Positions 11,204-23,500 of a stretch of DNA of 64,000 nt are shown here, one piece after another. A program made the translations under genes and the position numbers. Source of the stretch: Xylona heveae TC161 (lineage: Eukaryota; Ascomycota; Xylonomycetes; Xylonales; Xylonaceae). The DNA lies in assembly GCF_001619985.1 (NCBI RefSeq), contig NW_017264194.1, forward strand, positions 1,545,511 through 1,609,510, in the 5' to 3' direction. A model generated the notes under the pieces. The model did no database searches and had not been told where the DNA came from. It saw nothing but the letters and a program-made list of their open reading frames with translations. Position 1 is the first letter of the stretch. Each line of letters starts with the position of its first letter.

Positions 11204-13577
11204 CTACGGAGCCCAGCCGCCAAGGCTTGAGACGTAATCGATTGAATGCTCTGGAGCATAGGCATCCTGCGAAATGACGCTTCTAGGTGAAGAGGTGACT
11301 GGAGAAACGAGACCGGAGGGTTGATCGCTAGCATCTCTATGGTGTGAGGACTCGCCCTGAGGCAACGATGCCTGACCTGCTCCGTCACTGGTAGCATCGG
11401 CCATTGGTTCGTCGGTCACGAGCGGTGCTCGCTGGGCCATAGTTGCCATTTGTCTTTGTAGTTGTTGAACGGCGGTGGCATGTGGTGGTTTTTCGGGAAG
11501 AGATTGTACAAGGCCGGTAGAATTATCGAGTGCGCCAACGGCGAAGTCGAGAAAAGGTGCCGCCTTGGTGCTCACTCTCAAGGTCCATCGATACTCGCCA
11601 AGGCGGCATCTATAGAAACTGGCCTCTTCTCGGGTCGGAGCCGTCGCGAGAAGCAGACTCCCAAAGGTACCGATGAGAGCAAAATTCACGCGGGATGCAA
11701 AGAACCAGAACGCTCGGAGGTGGGCTGGCTTTAGTCGGTTGACAAAATCCATTGCAGATATCAATCGGGTCTTGGCGGCTGAGCGACAAATATGCTCCAG
11801 ATAGGGATCGGTTGCGTCGGCAGTCAAAGATCCTACGATTCGACGATGGAGTGTAATCTCTGTTGCGAAATATGCGAGATGAAGATAGCCTGCAAAGATG
11901 ATGCGAAATACTGGTTAGCACAGTTGCCTCCAAAAAATAATAAGCGTTAGATAGGTGATGCCAGAAATTTACCTGTTGAAGAGAGCCGCTCTGGATGACT
12001 GCTTTCCATTTTTACGCAGGTAGGAAGACGAGAGTACCATTCCTTTAGGCTTATTTGGACTGGCTTGGCTCGTTCGAGAATCAGTCTTGTCCCACTAGCA
12101 CCAGCATCTCTGATTTGCTGTGTAGCACGCTCCGTATAGAAAATGTCCAGAATTTCCGCCAAAATTTGCGTGAGGTAAATCATTTGTGTAAAAAGAACTC
12201 TGCTCTTCTCCGCGTCGAACTGGTCATCTTCTGAACCACCATTAGTGGGTTGAGGGAAGTCGACATCGTACAAAGGCTTAACCGCCCAATTGGCACCAAA
12301 TATGTGTGATGGGCGACCGTGAACTAATGATTCCCACTTATCTTGCATGTACAATGCCCATGCAACCCTTTTCCTTAGGCCACGCTCCCAGGCAGGAATT
12401 TGCCAAGAAGAGCAATCGAGATGGAGACCGATTTCTTGGCCAATTGCGACTAACTGAGCCGTCAAGTTCCAGTTGTCTCCCTTTGGTAATTGCAGAAGCA
12501 AAAGGCCAGCTTGGACAACCGAGAGTTCGGGCAATCGGCTGACACTACTCAAGGTTCGAAGAGCAATATTTTCTAATCGCGCAATGTCCGGATTGAACGC
12601 TTCATCCAATGAACCTGAACCCCGCCAATTCAAAGCAACGAGGTACACGGCCGACAAGAGCGCTGGAGGAAAGGCACTGGGTGTACGGCGGTATTGCTCC
12701 AGGAAAAATTCTCTTTCGAGTACAGGAAAACTGTCATGGATAACCTCAAAGTACAGTTCCACCAGGGCTGGACCATGAGGAGATATGATTTCCTCCAGGG
12801 TCTCGTGATCCTTGACGTCCATTTCATACTCGGCATTTCCTTGCTCAGGAAGCATCAGAAACATGTCGGAATCACTGACCCTTCGCAGCGTTGCCGAGGG
12901 AAGAAGGCTCTCGTCGTTTCCATCAAAGGGGTATAGGTCAGCCAGCATATGTTCAAACTCAGTGGTCGTGCCGATGTACTTGATGTGTCTTCGTGCATCA
13001 AGGTCTAAGGACAGGGATGTCTTTCGAAGTTGGGGTTCAACATTTCCGGCGGCTAAGTTGTTGTCAGAGGAGAGACCAGCGCGATTGTCTGGAGTTATAG
13101 CAATTGGTTGATTTGATTGTTGAGGAGGCTTGAGCTGCTGTTGCTGGGGCAGCTCGATTGATCTGTGAAGAGTGTCAAAAGAAAACGGTACAGATGAAGC
13201 AAAGAATGTGCCCTGGGCTGAACAACGTACCTTCTTCGGGTCGGCGCTTGTTCTTCCTGGGGTTGGGGTTGGGCCGGTGGCTTCCTCTTCCTTGGTTGGG
13301 GATCTTGCACAAAAGTGCATTCTTGATTGTGAAATTCACAGAGCACGCAGCCCATAGCGCCCTCATGTATCACACATCTGCTTTTCCGCTTTCGACAGGC
13401 ATCACATGGACGCTCACGTCGAGCACGAGTAGCAGGCGTCTCGCCAGGGCCTAATGCGCTTTTGGCAGCTATTTGATTTTCTTTGACTGGCATCACCCGC
13501 TTGTTGCTTTGGTGCGCAATAATCGACGTAAGGGTAGACGGAGATATTGAAGGGCGGATGGTGACGGCAGCAGCCAT
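11204..13577 (-). CDS. Zn(II)2Cys6 transcription activator, Dal81/TamA-like
   Basis: Three exons (13577-13231, 13162-11973, 11889-11204) give 740 residues. The zinc cluster is C58-x2-C61-x6-C68-x8-C77-x2-C80-x6-C87 followed by a basic PRKRK linker. Residues from about 250 carry the fungal_trans (middle homology) region, with VELYFEVIHDSFPVLERE and ALYMQDKWESLVHGRPS. Length, cluster spacing and the CEFHNQECTFVQ segment recall the Dal81/TamA family, which co-activates nitrogen-catabolic genes together with GATA factors; I recognise this from memory and cannot test it. It should act in the nucleus. The C-terminal 100 residues are rich in Ser, Pro and Gln. The first ATG is at 13577; a longer frame upstream would begin with TTG. 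Confidence 0.88.
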
Positions 13578-15989
13578 GCCGTTCAAGTGACAATGTCGAG
13601 AATTTACCAGCTTATGATACCGGTAACGTACGTGCTCAGCAGAGCCTCCGGATACTCCCTGGCGGCCACCGCTTCTAGAAGGTCAAAATAGCAGCGACCC
13701 GCTTCACTGCTTTTTGATTGCTGATGCTAGGATCGCGGCAGTGAATGAGGCCGTCTCGTGCCGGGGGGGAATGGCCGATGATGGCACTATGCAGGGCTTG
13801 ATTGTGTTCACTTTTGGCTCCCAGCGCATGGGCAGATATGCGATGGGCCAAGCTTTCTAGGATCTAGGCGCACGATAGACGGAGATCGCACCTCTCCGAG
13901 GGGCTTATCGCGCCTCCTGAATATTTGAATGATATGATAGCAGTATCAAGCACACAGAACAGCCGATGAGATATATATGACTGGCGGTTGCCCTTTGTTT
14001 ACTCCAGCATCAAGGCTTCGAAGTGCCCGCTAGTGATTGAAGAAGAATGAGATATTGGAGGGATCTCGCGGTCATGGCACAGACAAAACAAGCAAATTAA
14101 CGCGGACAGCGCTGACACAAAAGGAGCAGGGACAGAAGTGATTGTTCGCGAAGAGAAAGGAAAGGGAAAAGCTACCAGTGGGAAAGATAGACGACCGGAC
14201 TGAAGCGTGGGACCCTGGCTAACGTGGAGGATGGCATCGTATGCTGGATTCATTATTTCTGTTATCAAGCCCAATTCATCCTATTATCGATGACTTGAGT
14301 CTCTTGCGGTCCGAAACAGTGAGTTCAGTGGAGAAGGTTGTTTCCAAACGTAAGATAAACCCGAGAGAAGTTTAACCTCAGCCCATGCACAAGCCCTTAT
14401 CATCGGATCCTGGGCCATGCTGCCGTGGAGGACGTAATCGGAGCACCTTCGCACCGGGGGGGGCTCATCTCCGACGCCAAGTCGAATAAGGCGCAAGAGC
14501 AAAGGATGGTAACGGCGGCTGCTATGGATTGCCATGTTTATCGTTAGGGTCAGAGGCCATCCTCGCTCGGCGGTAGTCGCCAGTCCAAGGAGGGGGGGGG
14601 GGTGTCAGAGATAAGGGATCCCAAAAGCCAATCATCACCTACGGATTTGTCTTATAAGCACCAAGCCATTAGCAACAGTCTCAATTAGCTGCTGCGACGA
14701 AAGAATGGAGTACCTTCCAAGGCTGACATATGATTATTCACAGCGACATCATCGTTGCGATGATCCCTTCTTTTTCCCTGTGGGCTCTTCAGCGGAGGTC
14801 CCTGAGACCTCTTTTTTTTTTTTTTTTTTTTCATTGCAATTTGTTCCTTAAATCTTTCCTATTCAGGCCACCGCGCGTGTATTTTACTTCTCGCTGCGGT
14901 AAAACCCCCACGGAAGTTTTGTCTTTCTGTCTTGATCACGTGCTCACTCTAATGCTGTCTTTTGGGCCAGTGGATTAAGGTTGGCCATGGTCACCTTCGT
15001 CTTCCACGCCTCAAAGGTTTTCCGATAGATACCGATGTCAGTTTCCAAGCCAAAAAAAAAAGTATAACTGAAATCCGATCATCATGCATTCATCCTCTCA
15101 GATCACACATATTCAAACTATTACGTTTCTCTGCGGCACAGTAGACATTGGGTGCCTGCTTTTCAGCCCCTGAACTCTTCCCCTCTGTGCTTGCTTTGGT
15201 ATGTGGGCGGCATAAGAGAGTTTAACGATATCTTCCAATAATAATTCAATTTAGGTTTGTATCTCGGCGAAATAATAATCAGCCTTTCCATCAAGTAAAA
15301 AGGAAGAACAGAATTCGACAAGGGGTCGGAGAACAAAGGGTCACGGGTCAACTAAAGGTTGCGATTCTGTAATAGAAACCCAAAACCGTCGTGTCATGTA
15401 GCAAATTCCTGGGCTTCCCATGTTTCTGTGACTGCATTATTTCTGGTCACCTCCCCAAAGTGAAATGTGGCATGTGGAGCGCGCCGATAACCGGTAACGC
15501 CGCCTCTCCCTCGGTTCGGCTAGGCTATCCTCGGCGGGCGTTTTCTTCCGCGGGGGTTGCCCATCCCATTATTTACTGCAGCAGATAACGGTGTCGTTTG
15601 AAACGAAAGAGGCATCTGTTAGCAGATATTTTTCCTAGCAGATCATCTTTGCCGGGTCGAGCGTTTATCGGCATCCCGTCTCACCACCCCATTACGCGAT
15701 CGTCTCATCTAAATTCCCCCAACCTCATCCCTGTATATGCTGGGATCAGAGATTCGATGACCAATTCATTACTTAATTCAACCGCTCTTTGCCATCCTGC
15801 CACGAGACGTGATGCGACATTATTATTCCATAAGAACGCCAACTCCCTGCCAGAGAATCGACCAATCGCCTGGACATTCTCTTTTGGACGTTACTCAAAC
15901 CTGTAGCTGGTGAAAAGCATGCCAATTGATGGCCTGCTTTTCGAAGTATGTCCGAAAGTAGGACCGTAGGCTTCCTAATATGTTATTGA

Positions 15990-16025
<36 letters not shown>

Positions 16026-16449
16026 GCTACAGCCTTGCAGTAACAAAACATGTACCACGTTAGGATCGTCATACGTTCTTGCTTTTAGTAAAAGGCAATG
16101 ATGATGGGATTGGACGACCTTGATGATAAATTTGTATTATTGCATGTTGTTCGATGAGAAAACCACGCGAAAGGTCGCCTTAATCCTCTTATTTGACGTA
16201 TATTGGTGCATTTACGCGTGGCATCATACAGGTCATTATATTGACGATGACACGTCGTGTTGTACGGAACTTCCGAGTACCTAATGCCCGACACTTGAAA
16301 GTGATATCAAAAGTTGGTAGAAGTACAAATGGACAAAATCCATTGCGGCAGACCTTGCCATATAGGCGCACTTTGTGTATCGTAAGAGCCATTGAATCCG
16401 AAAAAACGCCACTTCCTACCAAGCCGAACTCCCAATTGATGCATGTGCA
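13578..16449. other. Intergenic region of 2.9 kb
   Basis: Nothing in either strand looks like a conserved protein. Frames of up to about 115 codons are present but have no domain or plausible splice partners. The left part should hold the promoter of the zinc-cluster gene. Simple repeats include T20 at 14812-14831 and (TC)15 at 15993-16022. Confidence 0.45.
15993..16022 (+). repeat. (TC)15 microsatellite
   Basis: A perfect dinucleotide repeat of 30 nt in the spacer downstream of the EAF gene (which is on the minus strand and ends at 16450). Confidence 0.9.
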
Positions 16450-17797
16450 CTATTCTTCTTCACTCTCACTCTCGCTTTCTACTACTCTCCTTTGCAAGGC
16501 TGCCGAAGAGGGGACGTCATCCGTAGCCTGCTCCCTTTCCTGAGACTCAAGCGCTTGCGCAAGCTCGGCTTCTAAATCGTCGTCCGCCTCATCCGCGTCC
16601 TCGGCACCGTCCCCAGGTGTTTGCGCAAAACCTGGAGAAGGAAGTTCAAGCATCTCGACATCTCCGTCGGCAGCCAATGTCGGTTTCGATAGTTGCCCTT
16701 CTTCCGTATCGCTCTCTTCCGAAGAACTGCTCTCAGCCCCGACTGGACTCACTCGGCCGCTGGCGGCAGGACTAACCGAGCTTGCAGCAGATCGTAGTGA
16801 CATGGGCCCGCGGGAGCTCAGTCGAGCTGAGACTCCTGAAAAGTGACCGGCTAATCCGCGGCGTGGCTTTGTGTCAGGGTCCATCTCAATGGTAAGCTCA
16901 CCGTCTGAGATCATGTGTTTTGTTTTGGAAGTTGGTTGGGGCTCCGTCTCAATCTTGAGGACGTTACTATCGTCGTCCGACGGGGGCGACGACTCGTCAT
17001 CTGCAGCTGACACATCTTGCTTCCGCTTTGTTGTCCCACTCATTGTTTTCGACTCGGATAATTTGGAGCGGGGCTTGCGCTTCGATTGTACAGCCATTTG
17101 CGTTCTCTTGGGAGGAGGAGAACTATGTGCGATCGAAACTTTGGGTGGCTCTTGTGGCTCCTGTGATTCTGGAGAGGGACTCCTCCCTTTGTTCAAGAAA
17201 TGCCGAAAATCATAAGGATTGTTCTCTTCTGGACTCGCGTCATCGGGCACCTCAGCAAAGTCGCCCTCTCCTTCAGAGTCTGAGCCATCACCGTAGTGAA
17301 GCTGGGGGTACTGCTGAGCTAGAGTATCCGCGTCTCTTTCCCAACTAGCGCTCGTGAGATTGAAAGAGAAATCCCAGTCCACCTGTTCAAGTGTAAACGA
17401 TTGACTGCTAGATTCGTAAATGAGAAGATAAGACTGGGACGGAGATCGTTTTCTTCGGGCGCCAACATAGGTATACGCATCAGACTCTTCAGAGTCGTCT
17501 TTGATTGATAGAGTGTACTTTTCCTTCCCCGACCGAGACGGTGTGATGCTTGTCCTTCGCGATTGAGAGGTCTGGCTAGGTTTGTGGTTGACTGCATAGT
17601 GTCAGAAAGTTAATTTCAAAGGAAGTTAACTATAACAAGGGATAGAGCGACAGACATCGAATACTACTGTAGACCTTTGAATGAGGTGAGTGTTGGTTCA
17701 AAACATTTTCACCCAAAGATACAGAATATCTCCCAGCTTTTGCAGGGTCAATCTTCCCATTCTGGTCCGAAATCGGGCCAGTAGTTTGCGACGCCAT
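16450..17797 (-). CDS. ELL-associated factor (EAF), RNA polymerase II elongation
   Basis: Two exons (17797-17656 and 17591-16450) give 427 residues. The N-terminal EAF domain (about 12-120) shows YSVSLGENVL, SIRFNHKPSQ across the splice, KYTLSIKD, YLLIYESSSQSFTLEQ and then the VDWDFSFNL beta segment, the order seen in the EAF family. The remainder is disordered, with SR/SP-rich and strongly acidic stretches ending ESESESEEE. EAF proteins bind ELL and stimulate elongation by RNA polymerase II in the nucleus. The first intron has a less common donor (GTCTGT), chosen because it alone restores the EAF motif and the frame. The gene lies on the same strand as COG8 with 665 nt between them. Confidence 0.85.
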
Positions 17798-18462
17798 TCA
17801 GAGGGCCGGGCCCGACAGATAAGCTTGAGCTCGTCAGGAGTGCCAATGTGAAAAGATTCCACTAGAGTGAGAAGACTCTGGTCGTTATCGGACAAGGATG
17901 ATGTGGATATCCTAGGATAGAAGCGCCCTTAGGAAAATGGCGTGGAGTAAGCATTTGATAGATGCCGGAGTAACGAATAAATTCGATCAGGCGCAGATGG
18001 TGGACGACAATCACTTAATCGGGAACAAACAAGTACCGTTAATGGGGAGAAGTTCCCCAGAGCCGGATATGCTACCCGATTGGCGCTAGTGTTCCCGCTG
18101 CCCGGGTGTTCTGACGGGCCGAGGCAATTATGGTTCCAGGGGCCAGATCTACTGCTTGTATAAACCATAATTTCACTTTCTCGTTGTTTTTAGAAGATTG
18201 CAGCAGCTCTATTGCTGCTTATTAAAGTAATTGTATTCCAACCCATCTAAATCTCTCCAAAGCCAGATGCCCTTCATATGCGCCTAAGCAATCCACGAAA
18301 TGAGAACAGAAATGACCTGGGAAAGGAGGTATCAAACAACAGAACATTTAGGTAGACCCCCTGAGAGCTTAACGCCCAGCCAGAAGGCGACAGACATTTG
18401 AGCTCAACGTAGAATACAGTATAATGTGATATCAAGAGGTGGAAAACAGTGTCTTTTTACGT
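17798..18462 (-). promoter_or_regulatory. EAF promoter region and COG8 3' flank
   Basis: A spacer of 665 nt between the COG8 stop and the EAF start, both on the minus strand. It must hold the COG8 3' UTR and the EAF promoter. No clear TATA box or other motif stands out. Confidence 0.4.
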
Positions 18463-20034
18463 CTATGTTCCCACAGAAGGGCGTTTGGACCAATTCTGAG
18501 ACGTACCAGCTCCACTGGCTAGTAACTCCAGGCGCCCAGCAAGCAAACGGTGCTTTTTGATCATCTCCGCCCATTCAACAGAATTTGACGAGGTGCCCTC
18601 AGTGTTCTCGACCTCGAACTCTTCATCTTCTTCTCCTCCCTCGCTGTCGTCATCGTCGCTGTCTTCGAGAAATGCGAGCATGACACTAAAATCGCCACCA
18701 AGCCTGCCTAGGCTTCCTGCACAATAAAGAACTTGTGTGAGGAGACTCTCTCGCGCACCCTTATCTTTGACACTGGGAAGATATCTTCGTAGGGTATCAA
18801 TAAGCAAAGAGACCAAATGAAGAGGGAACGTAGACAGCGAAGAAGGAATCGGCTGTAAAGGATCTGTCGCTGATGGGTCTGCTGCAGCTTTGATGTCTCT
18901 AACATAGTGCGACGGTAAATTTGACTTTGTCTGCGGTGCCAGTTGCTCCCTACTCCCGTCCGAAGCACTAACAAGCGATGGAAAAATGCTTTTATACATA
19001 GAGACAATAGAAAAGCTTTGCTCACGAAATATTTCAATATAGCGTTTCAGATATCGCTCCGTCTGCTGGCCGCCAGCCCAAGAAGGGCCGTTGGCATCAG
19101 TCACATTTGGAGCCTTTTCGCTCGCCACCCGTCTCTCGAGTTCTTGCTCAGCCAATTCTCGAAGAGGATCTAGTGCTTCTAGCATTGCAACAAGGCTTGC
19201 TAGACGGCAAACGAGAAAAAGAGCGCCAAGACCGTCTTCCTGTGAGATGAGGTTGACCCCAGCTTGCGAAAATCCTTGTGAATTGTCGAGTTCCGGGGAA
19301 AGTCGTCGTAACCATCCAACGATCCGCATCCCACCAGCGACTTTGATGCCTTGAGTTCTCAAATTGGAAATCAGATTTGTCGTCATAACCCGCATGGCCA
19401 CTTCGGCCTCAGAGACAATCGAATCTACAAGCGGAGAGGACGGATATAAAGTTCGAAGTCGTTTGATATGTGCGAACAGCTCTAAAGCTGAAGCATAGTT
19501 TGCGTTGAATGAAGAGGAGTATTGGCTACCAAGCGCGGCATTGGCATTGGAGCTCGTTGATAGCGGCGTGACCGCTGACGAAAGGAGAGTCGGAAGGTCA
19601 AGCATGTCTCCTAGTCGATCCACGTTCCTGGCAAGAAGCATTGCCTTTTTCCGTCGGACAAGCAAAGGGTTTTCGGCGTTTTTGTGGAATGTGTGGGCAA
19701 ATCGAACAGCTTCTTTATCCAACCCTGGGATGTCATCTTGAAGTTGGTTTGTATCACTCGAGACTTTCGGTAGAAGAAATCGGAGTGTCGAAAGATAGTC
19801 CGAAGATGATATCAAGGAGCTGTAAGACCGTGTCGACAACGCCTGAAGCGATAGTAGTTTCGATTGTAGCGATTGCGAGAGCGATTGAGGCTCGGACGTG
19901 TTCAGAGAAGACACTGAGAGAGTGCAGAGGCTTGATAGGTAATCGGAAATGATGCTGTCTTCAGACAAAGTCTCTTCAGAGGGAGACTGCAGCCCCAGGT
20001 AGGGGCTCAGAAGCTCATGTAAAGGATCCGCCAT
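18463..20034 (-). CDS. COG8: Conserved oligomeric Golgi complex subunit 8 (Dor1 family)
   Basis: A single exon of 523 residues. The N terminus MADPLHELLSPYLG, the following leucine- and serine-rich helical stretch, FAHTFHKNAENPLLVRRKK and the LDLPTLL segment match the Dor1-like domain of COG8. The helical middle part with LFLVCRLASLVAMLEALDPL and RYIEIFREQSFSIVSMYKSIFP is also typical. COG8 is in lobe B of the COG tether, which guides vesicles in retrograde Golgi transport. An acidic stretch (DSDDDDSEGGEEDEEFE) lies near the C terminus. I chose the ATG at 20034 because the frame upstream contains no ATG, only GTG. The gene is divergent from the UBE2O-like gene. Confidence 0.93.
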   Translation of the reverse strand: MADPLHELLSPYLGLQSPSEETLSEDSIISDYLSSLCTLSVSSLNTSEPQSLSQSLQSKLLSLQALSTRSYSSLISSSDYLSTLRFLLPKVSSDTNQLQDDIPGLDKEAVRFAHTFHKNAENPLLVRRKKAMLLARNVDRLGDMLDLPTLLSSAVTPLSTSSNANAALGSQYSSSFNANYASALELFAHIKRLRTLYPSSPLVDSIVSEAEVAMRVMTTNLISNLRTQGIKVAGGMRIVGWLRRLSPELDNSQGFSQAGVNLISQEDGLGALFLVCRLASLVAMLEALDPLRELAEQELERRVASEKAPNVTDANGPSWAGGQQTERYLKRYIEIFREQSFSIVSMYKSIFPSLVSASDGSREQLAPQTKSNLPSHYVRDIKAAADPSATDPLQPIPSSLSTFPLHLVSLLIDTLRRYLPSVKDKGARESLLTQVLYCAGSLGRLGGDFSVMLAFLEDSDDDDSEGGEEDEEFEVENTEGTSSNSVEWAEMIKKHRLLAGRLELLASGAGTSQNWSKRPSVGT

Positions 20035-20521
20035 GTTTATCAGAAAACTGCGGCCAGCCGCAGTCTGAAGGTCCACTCACTTAGGTGATATACTGATCAC
20101 TGAATTAGGTAAAAACGGGCATCTTGATGCTACATGGCCGGATCAACGATGGGAAAGTCGGAAAGCGAAACGCAAAGCTCGGTGAAACTGCACGCCTGGT
20201 GTTAGTATTATGGATGGTGACAGTCCGGGGATACTTCAGTTACCCTCGGAGATCGAGAGTTGGGATACCGTCTGATGACTAATCAATCTTTCCGGGGCTT
20301 GACCGCTCACCCACGTCCCATTCACATGTGAAGGCCAAATTCGAGCTGATTTGTCTGGGTGGGAAAGAGACAAATATATCCTTTCGTCGGCGAGGAGACG
20401 ATGATCTGAGCGGAGTCTCCCTTCAGCGTCGTCCCTGCCGCGTTGTATAGGATAATCTGGGTTCTGACCGGCTAATTTCCAATCATTTACCTCCTGGTCC
20501 AGTGCTAGAAACAGTCATATC
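20035..20521. promoter_or_regulatory. Shared divergent promoter of COG8 and UBE2O-like gene
   Basis: The starts of the two genes are 487 bp apart on opposite strands, so this interval must hold both promoters and both 5' UTRs. I saw no coding frame in it and no outstanding motif. Confidence 0.55.
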
Positions 20522-23500
20522 ATGTCACATCAAACTGTAAGGACATCTGGAGAAGATATGTCTCTGAAGCTAGGGAATGTAACTGATCTTTTAAACAGTT
20601 CTTCGAGGAGGACTCATGTGCATTAAAAAGTAACCCAGGTGTGGTGGGCGTTGTTGAGGCAAGTGTTTATGATCTTGGTCCAGATTTGGATGACAACTTC
20701 TGACATGAACTAGCGTACCTGGCACGATGTAGGCAACCGATTAAATTTTTCTACAAAAACCGTCTGCTGCATTCAGTGACATGGGCTCTTAAGCTGACCT
20801 CTTCGACAAGGTTGACGGTCATACACCCTTGAGTGAACGACTGGACGGTATTAAACGGCATCAAGATGTCCCAGAGAATCAGTACAAAAAGTTTCTCGCA
20901 TTAGGCACGGTATGGCAATTCATATATTTAATTTTTCAACCATTTAAAGCTCCCAGCTGACCAAGCAAGCAAAGCCCCCGCGACAGCATGCACTTGTGCA
21001 ATTTCTTGATCCAGCCTATGGCGCTCTCCTCATCCACGAATCTCACCTCATATTGCTGGACCGAGCGCTGGAGTTTGGGGATATAGTGAAGAAAAATGCT
21101 ACGCAAATAATGAGCGGAACCGTCATAAATACTTCAAGACATTGCGATCTTGTCCCTTCGTTTCCAACCGCTCTAAGTTCCGCGACGACCACTCCTTATT
21201 CAGAAGAGCGGGCAAACAGTCAAGCGTTTGAAGGACTACAGTATACTTCGAATCCTTTGCCCAATCAGGAGGGCGTGCCTTTCTTCTTTGATATACCGGC
21301 TGCAGAGCTGCAGTTTACTGAATCTTATCGAATCGGCGATTTCGTAACTTATCACGGATGGTTGGGAAGGATCGAAGAAACGTTTGACGAGGTCACTGTC
21401 CGCTTGGAAGACGGAGGCATCGTCGTCGTGGAGCTTCCGGATGAGTTGGAACTCCCGGTGGGTTTGCAAGATACGAAAGACATGAGCAAGCTGGACACAA
21501 TGCCGGTGGATCGTATCGCTGTCGGCGACTTAGTGGTGACTAAGAAAGGCAACCTGCGACGAGGGGAGTGGAAACAGAGGTCTTATAATCCCTCTACTCC
21601 TCCGCGTGGGTACGTTGTTGGTGTCGAAAGATTAGAAATTGAAGTTCGTTGGCTATTCCAAAATTTTCTGTCTCCAGATCGCCAGGGCATCCAATCGGAG
21701 CCTCCAAATTTATTGAATCTAAAGGATTACCGTCACCAAGGATTGCGAGTGTATGACAGAGGAAGGCTACCTCCACGCGACGGAAACGGCAGCGACAACC
21801 CCGCTGGTTTTACGAATGGATCTGATATTGGCATTGCTGATCGGGTTCGGTTCAGAGACTTGACGGGAGCTTGCGTAAAGTACGACGGATCGAGCGTCAC
21901 TAGGACGGGACAGCGCCAGGCTAAGTTGAAGGCCATTCCCCCAAGCTCAGCATCTGGCTACGACCTTAACACGTTTTACGTTATCGGAACGAAAAGCTTC
22001 GTTACCGTCCTCTGGCAAGACATGACCACGACTGAAGAAGAGAGCACGGCTTTAGTGCCTTACATCAATGTGGATGACAATGATGTGTGGCCTGGCGAGA
22101 TTGTTGCAGTCAAAGAAGGTTCTCAGCTCGCTGGTTCTCTTGACCAGGGCAGAGCTGAAGGGGCAATTCCCAGCAGCGGTGTTGCCGCAGGTACATTTCA
22201 TGACGAAGAAGTATATCGGCCGAAAAAGGTCGGTATTGTACAGTCAGTGGATGCATTGGGTCGTATTGCCTGCATCAGATGGTTCCTGGACCCGAAATTG
22301 GAATTAGCCGGCGATCGGAAGTCGATTCTGCTCCCTGGCTCTCATTGCGGGCCACTATCTGATAATTCTGAGGAGGTCAGTTTTTACGAGATCTCCGCAT
22401 TTCCAGCCTTAACCAAACGGAGAGGGGACTTTGTGCTGGTTGGGCCATCAATTTCCTCCTACTTGTCACCCCCAACCGGTTCAGAAGATGCAAATAATGG
22501 AGATTTTGTTCTACCAAATTCTGTTGATGGCAACGAGCTTGCGTCAATGATCGGCTCTATCGCTGGAACTCTCGTCGAGCCCAGTTCTGATCAAGCATTC
22601 AATCAATTCAGTCAGCTTCAGAGTGCAATATCATCTTCAGGCCTATTACCGGCCACTTCTGCTGCTTTATCCATTCTAGCTCGTTCGGGAGCCCAACATG
22701 TCCGGGACGCGGCTGCGCAGATGCAGGCGCAGCTGGCTTCAGTGGTTGCATCTGGTCAAAGTTCCCCTATTGATTGGTTCGGAGAGATAGTAGATCTCGG
22801 ACTGGATGGTCTTGTCACCGTACGCCTTTGTGGTTTGCCTAGCGCTTGTGACATACGCGTGCCTATTGAGCGACTCACGGTTATCATGAATGGCGATGAA
22901 GAGGACGGGGACGAAGGATTTTACTCTGATAGCAGCGATAATGATGGCTCGGAGAACTGGTGGAGTTCAGATGCCTATGACTCTTATGAATCTGACGAGG
23001 TTCTAGAGCAAACTATCGAGTACGAAGGCGGAGAGAGACTTGATGCGGATGGCGGAGATGACGTGTGGCTTACTGACGAAGAAGGATGTTCGGTCGCTGA
23101 CTCGGATACAACCTTGGAGGATGTGGATGAACAGAATCAAGCTGCTCAGAGTGAGCATGCAGATTTGAGCTCGCAGAAGCTGCATGATCCGGCCATGGAC
23201 CCAGCATATCAATTATCGGGCTCAAATGGTCAATTGAATGACAAGTCAGTGGACCTTTCAGTAGCGGGCGCTTTTACGACTCCCAGCTGCCTGGAAAGCC
23301 CACTAAACTTTGCAATCTTGGACGAAGAACCCCCTGCAGGGCATCATTTTATCGGAAATATGCCTGATCTGACATCCAATCTCATGCGCCGGATTCGCAA
23401 GGAACATAAGATACTAGAAAAGTCTCTTCCGGAGGGAATATATGTCAGGACATGGGAATCCCGTCTTGACATCATAAGGGTGCTGATTCTTGGGCCGCGC

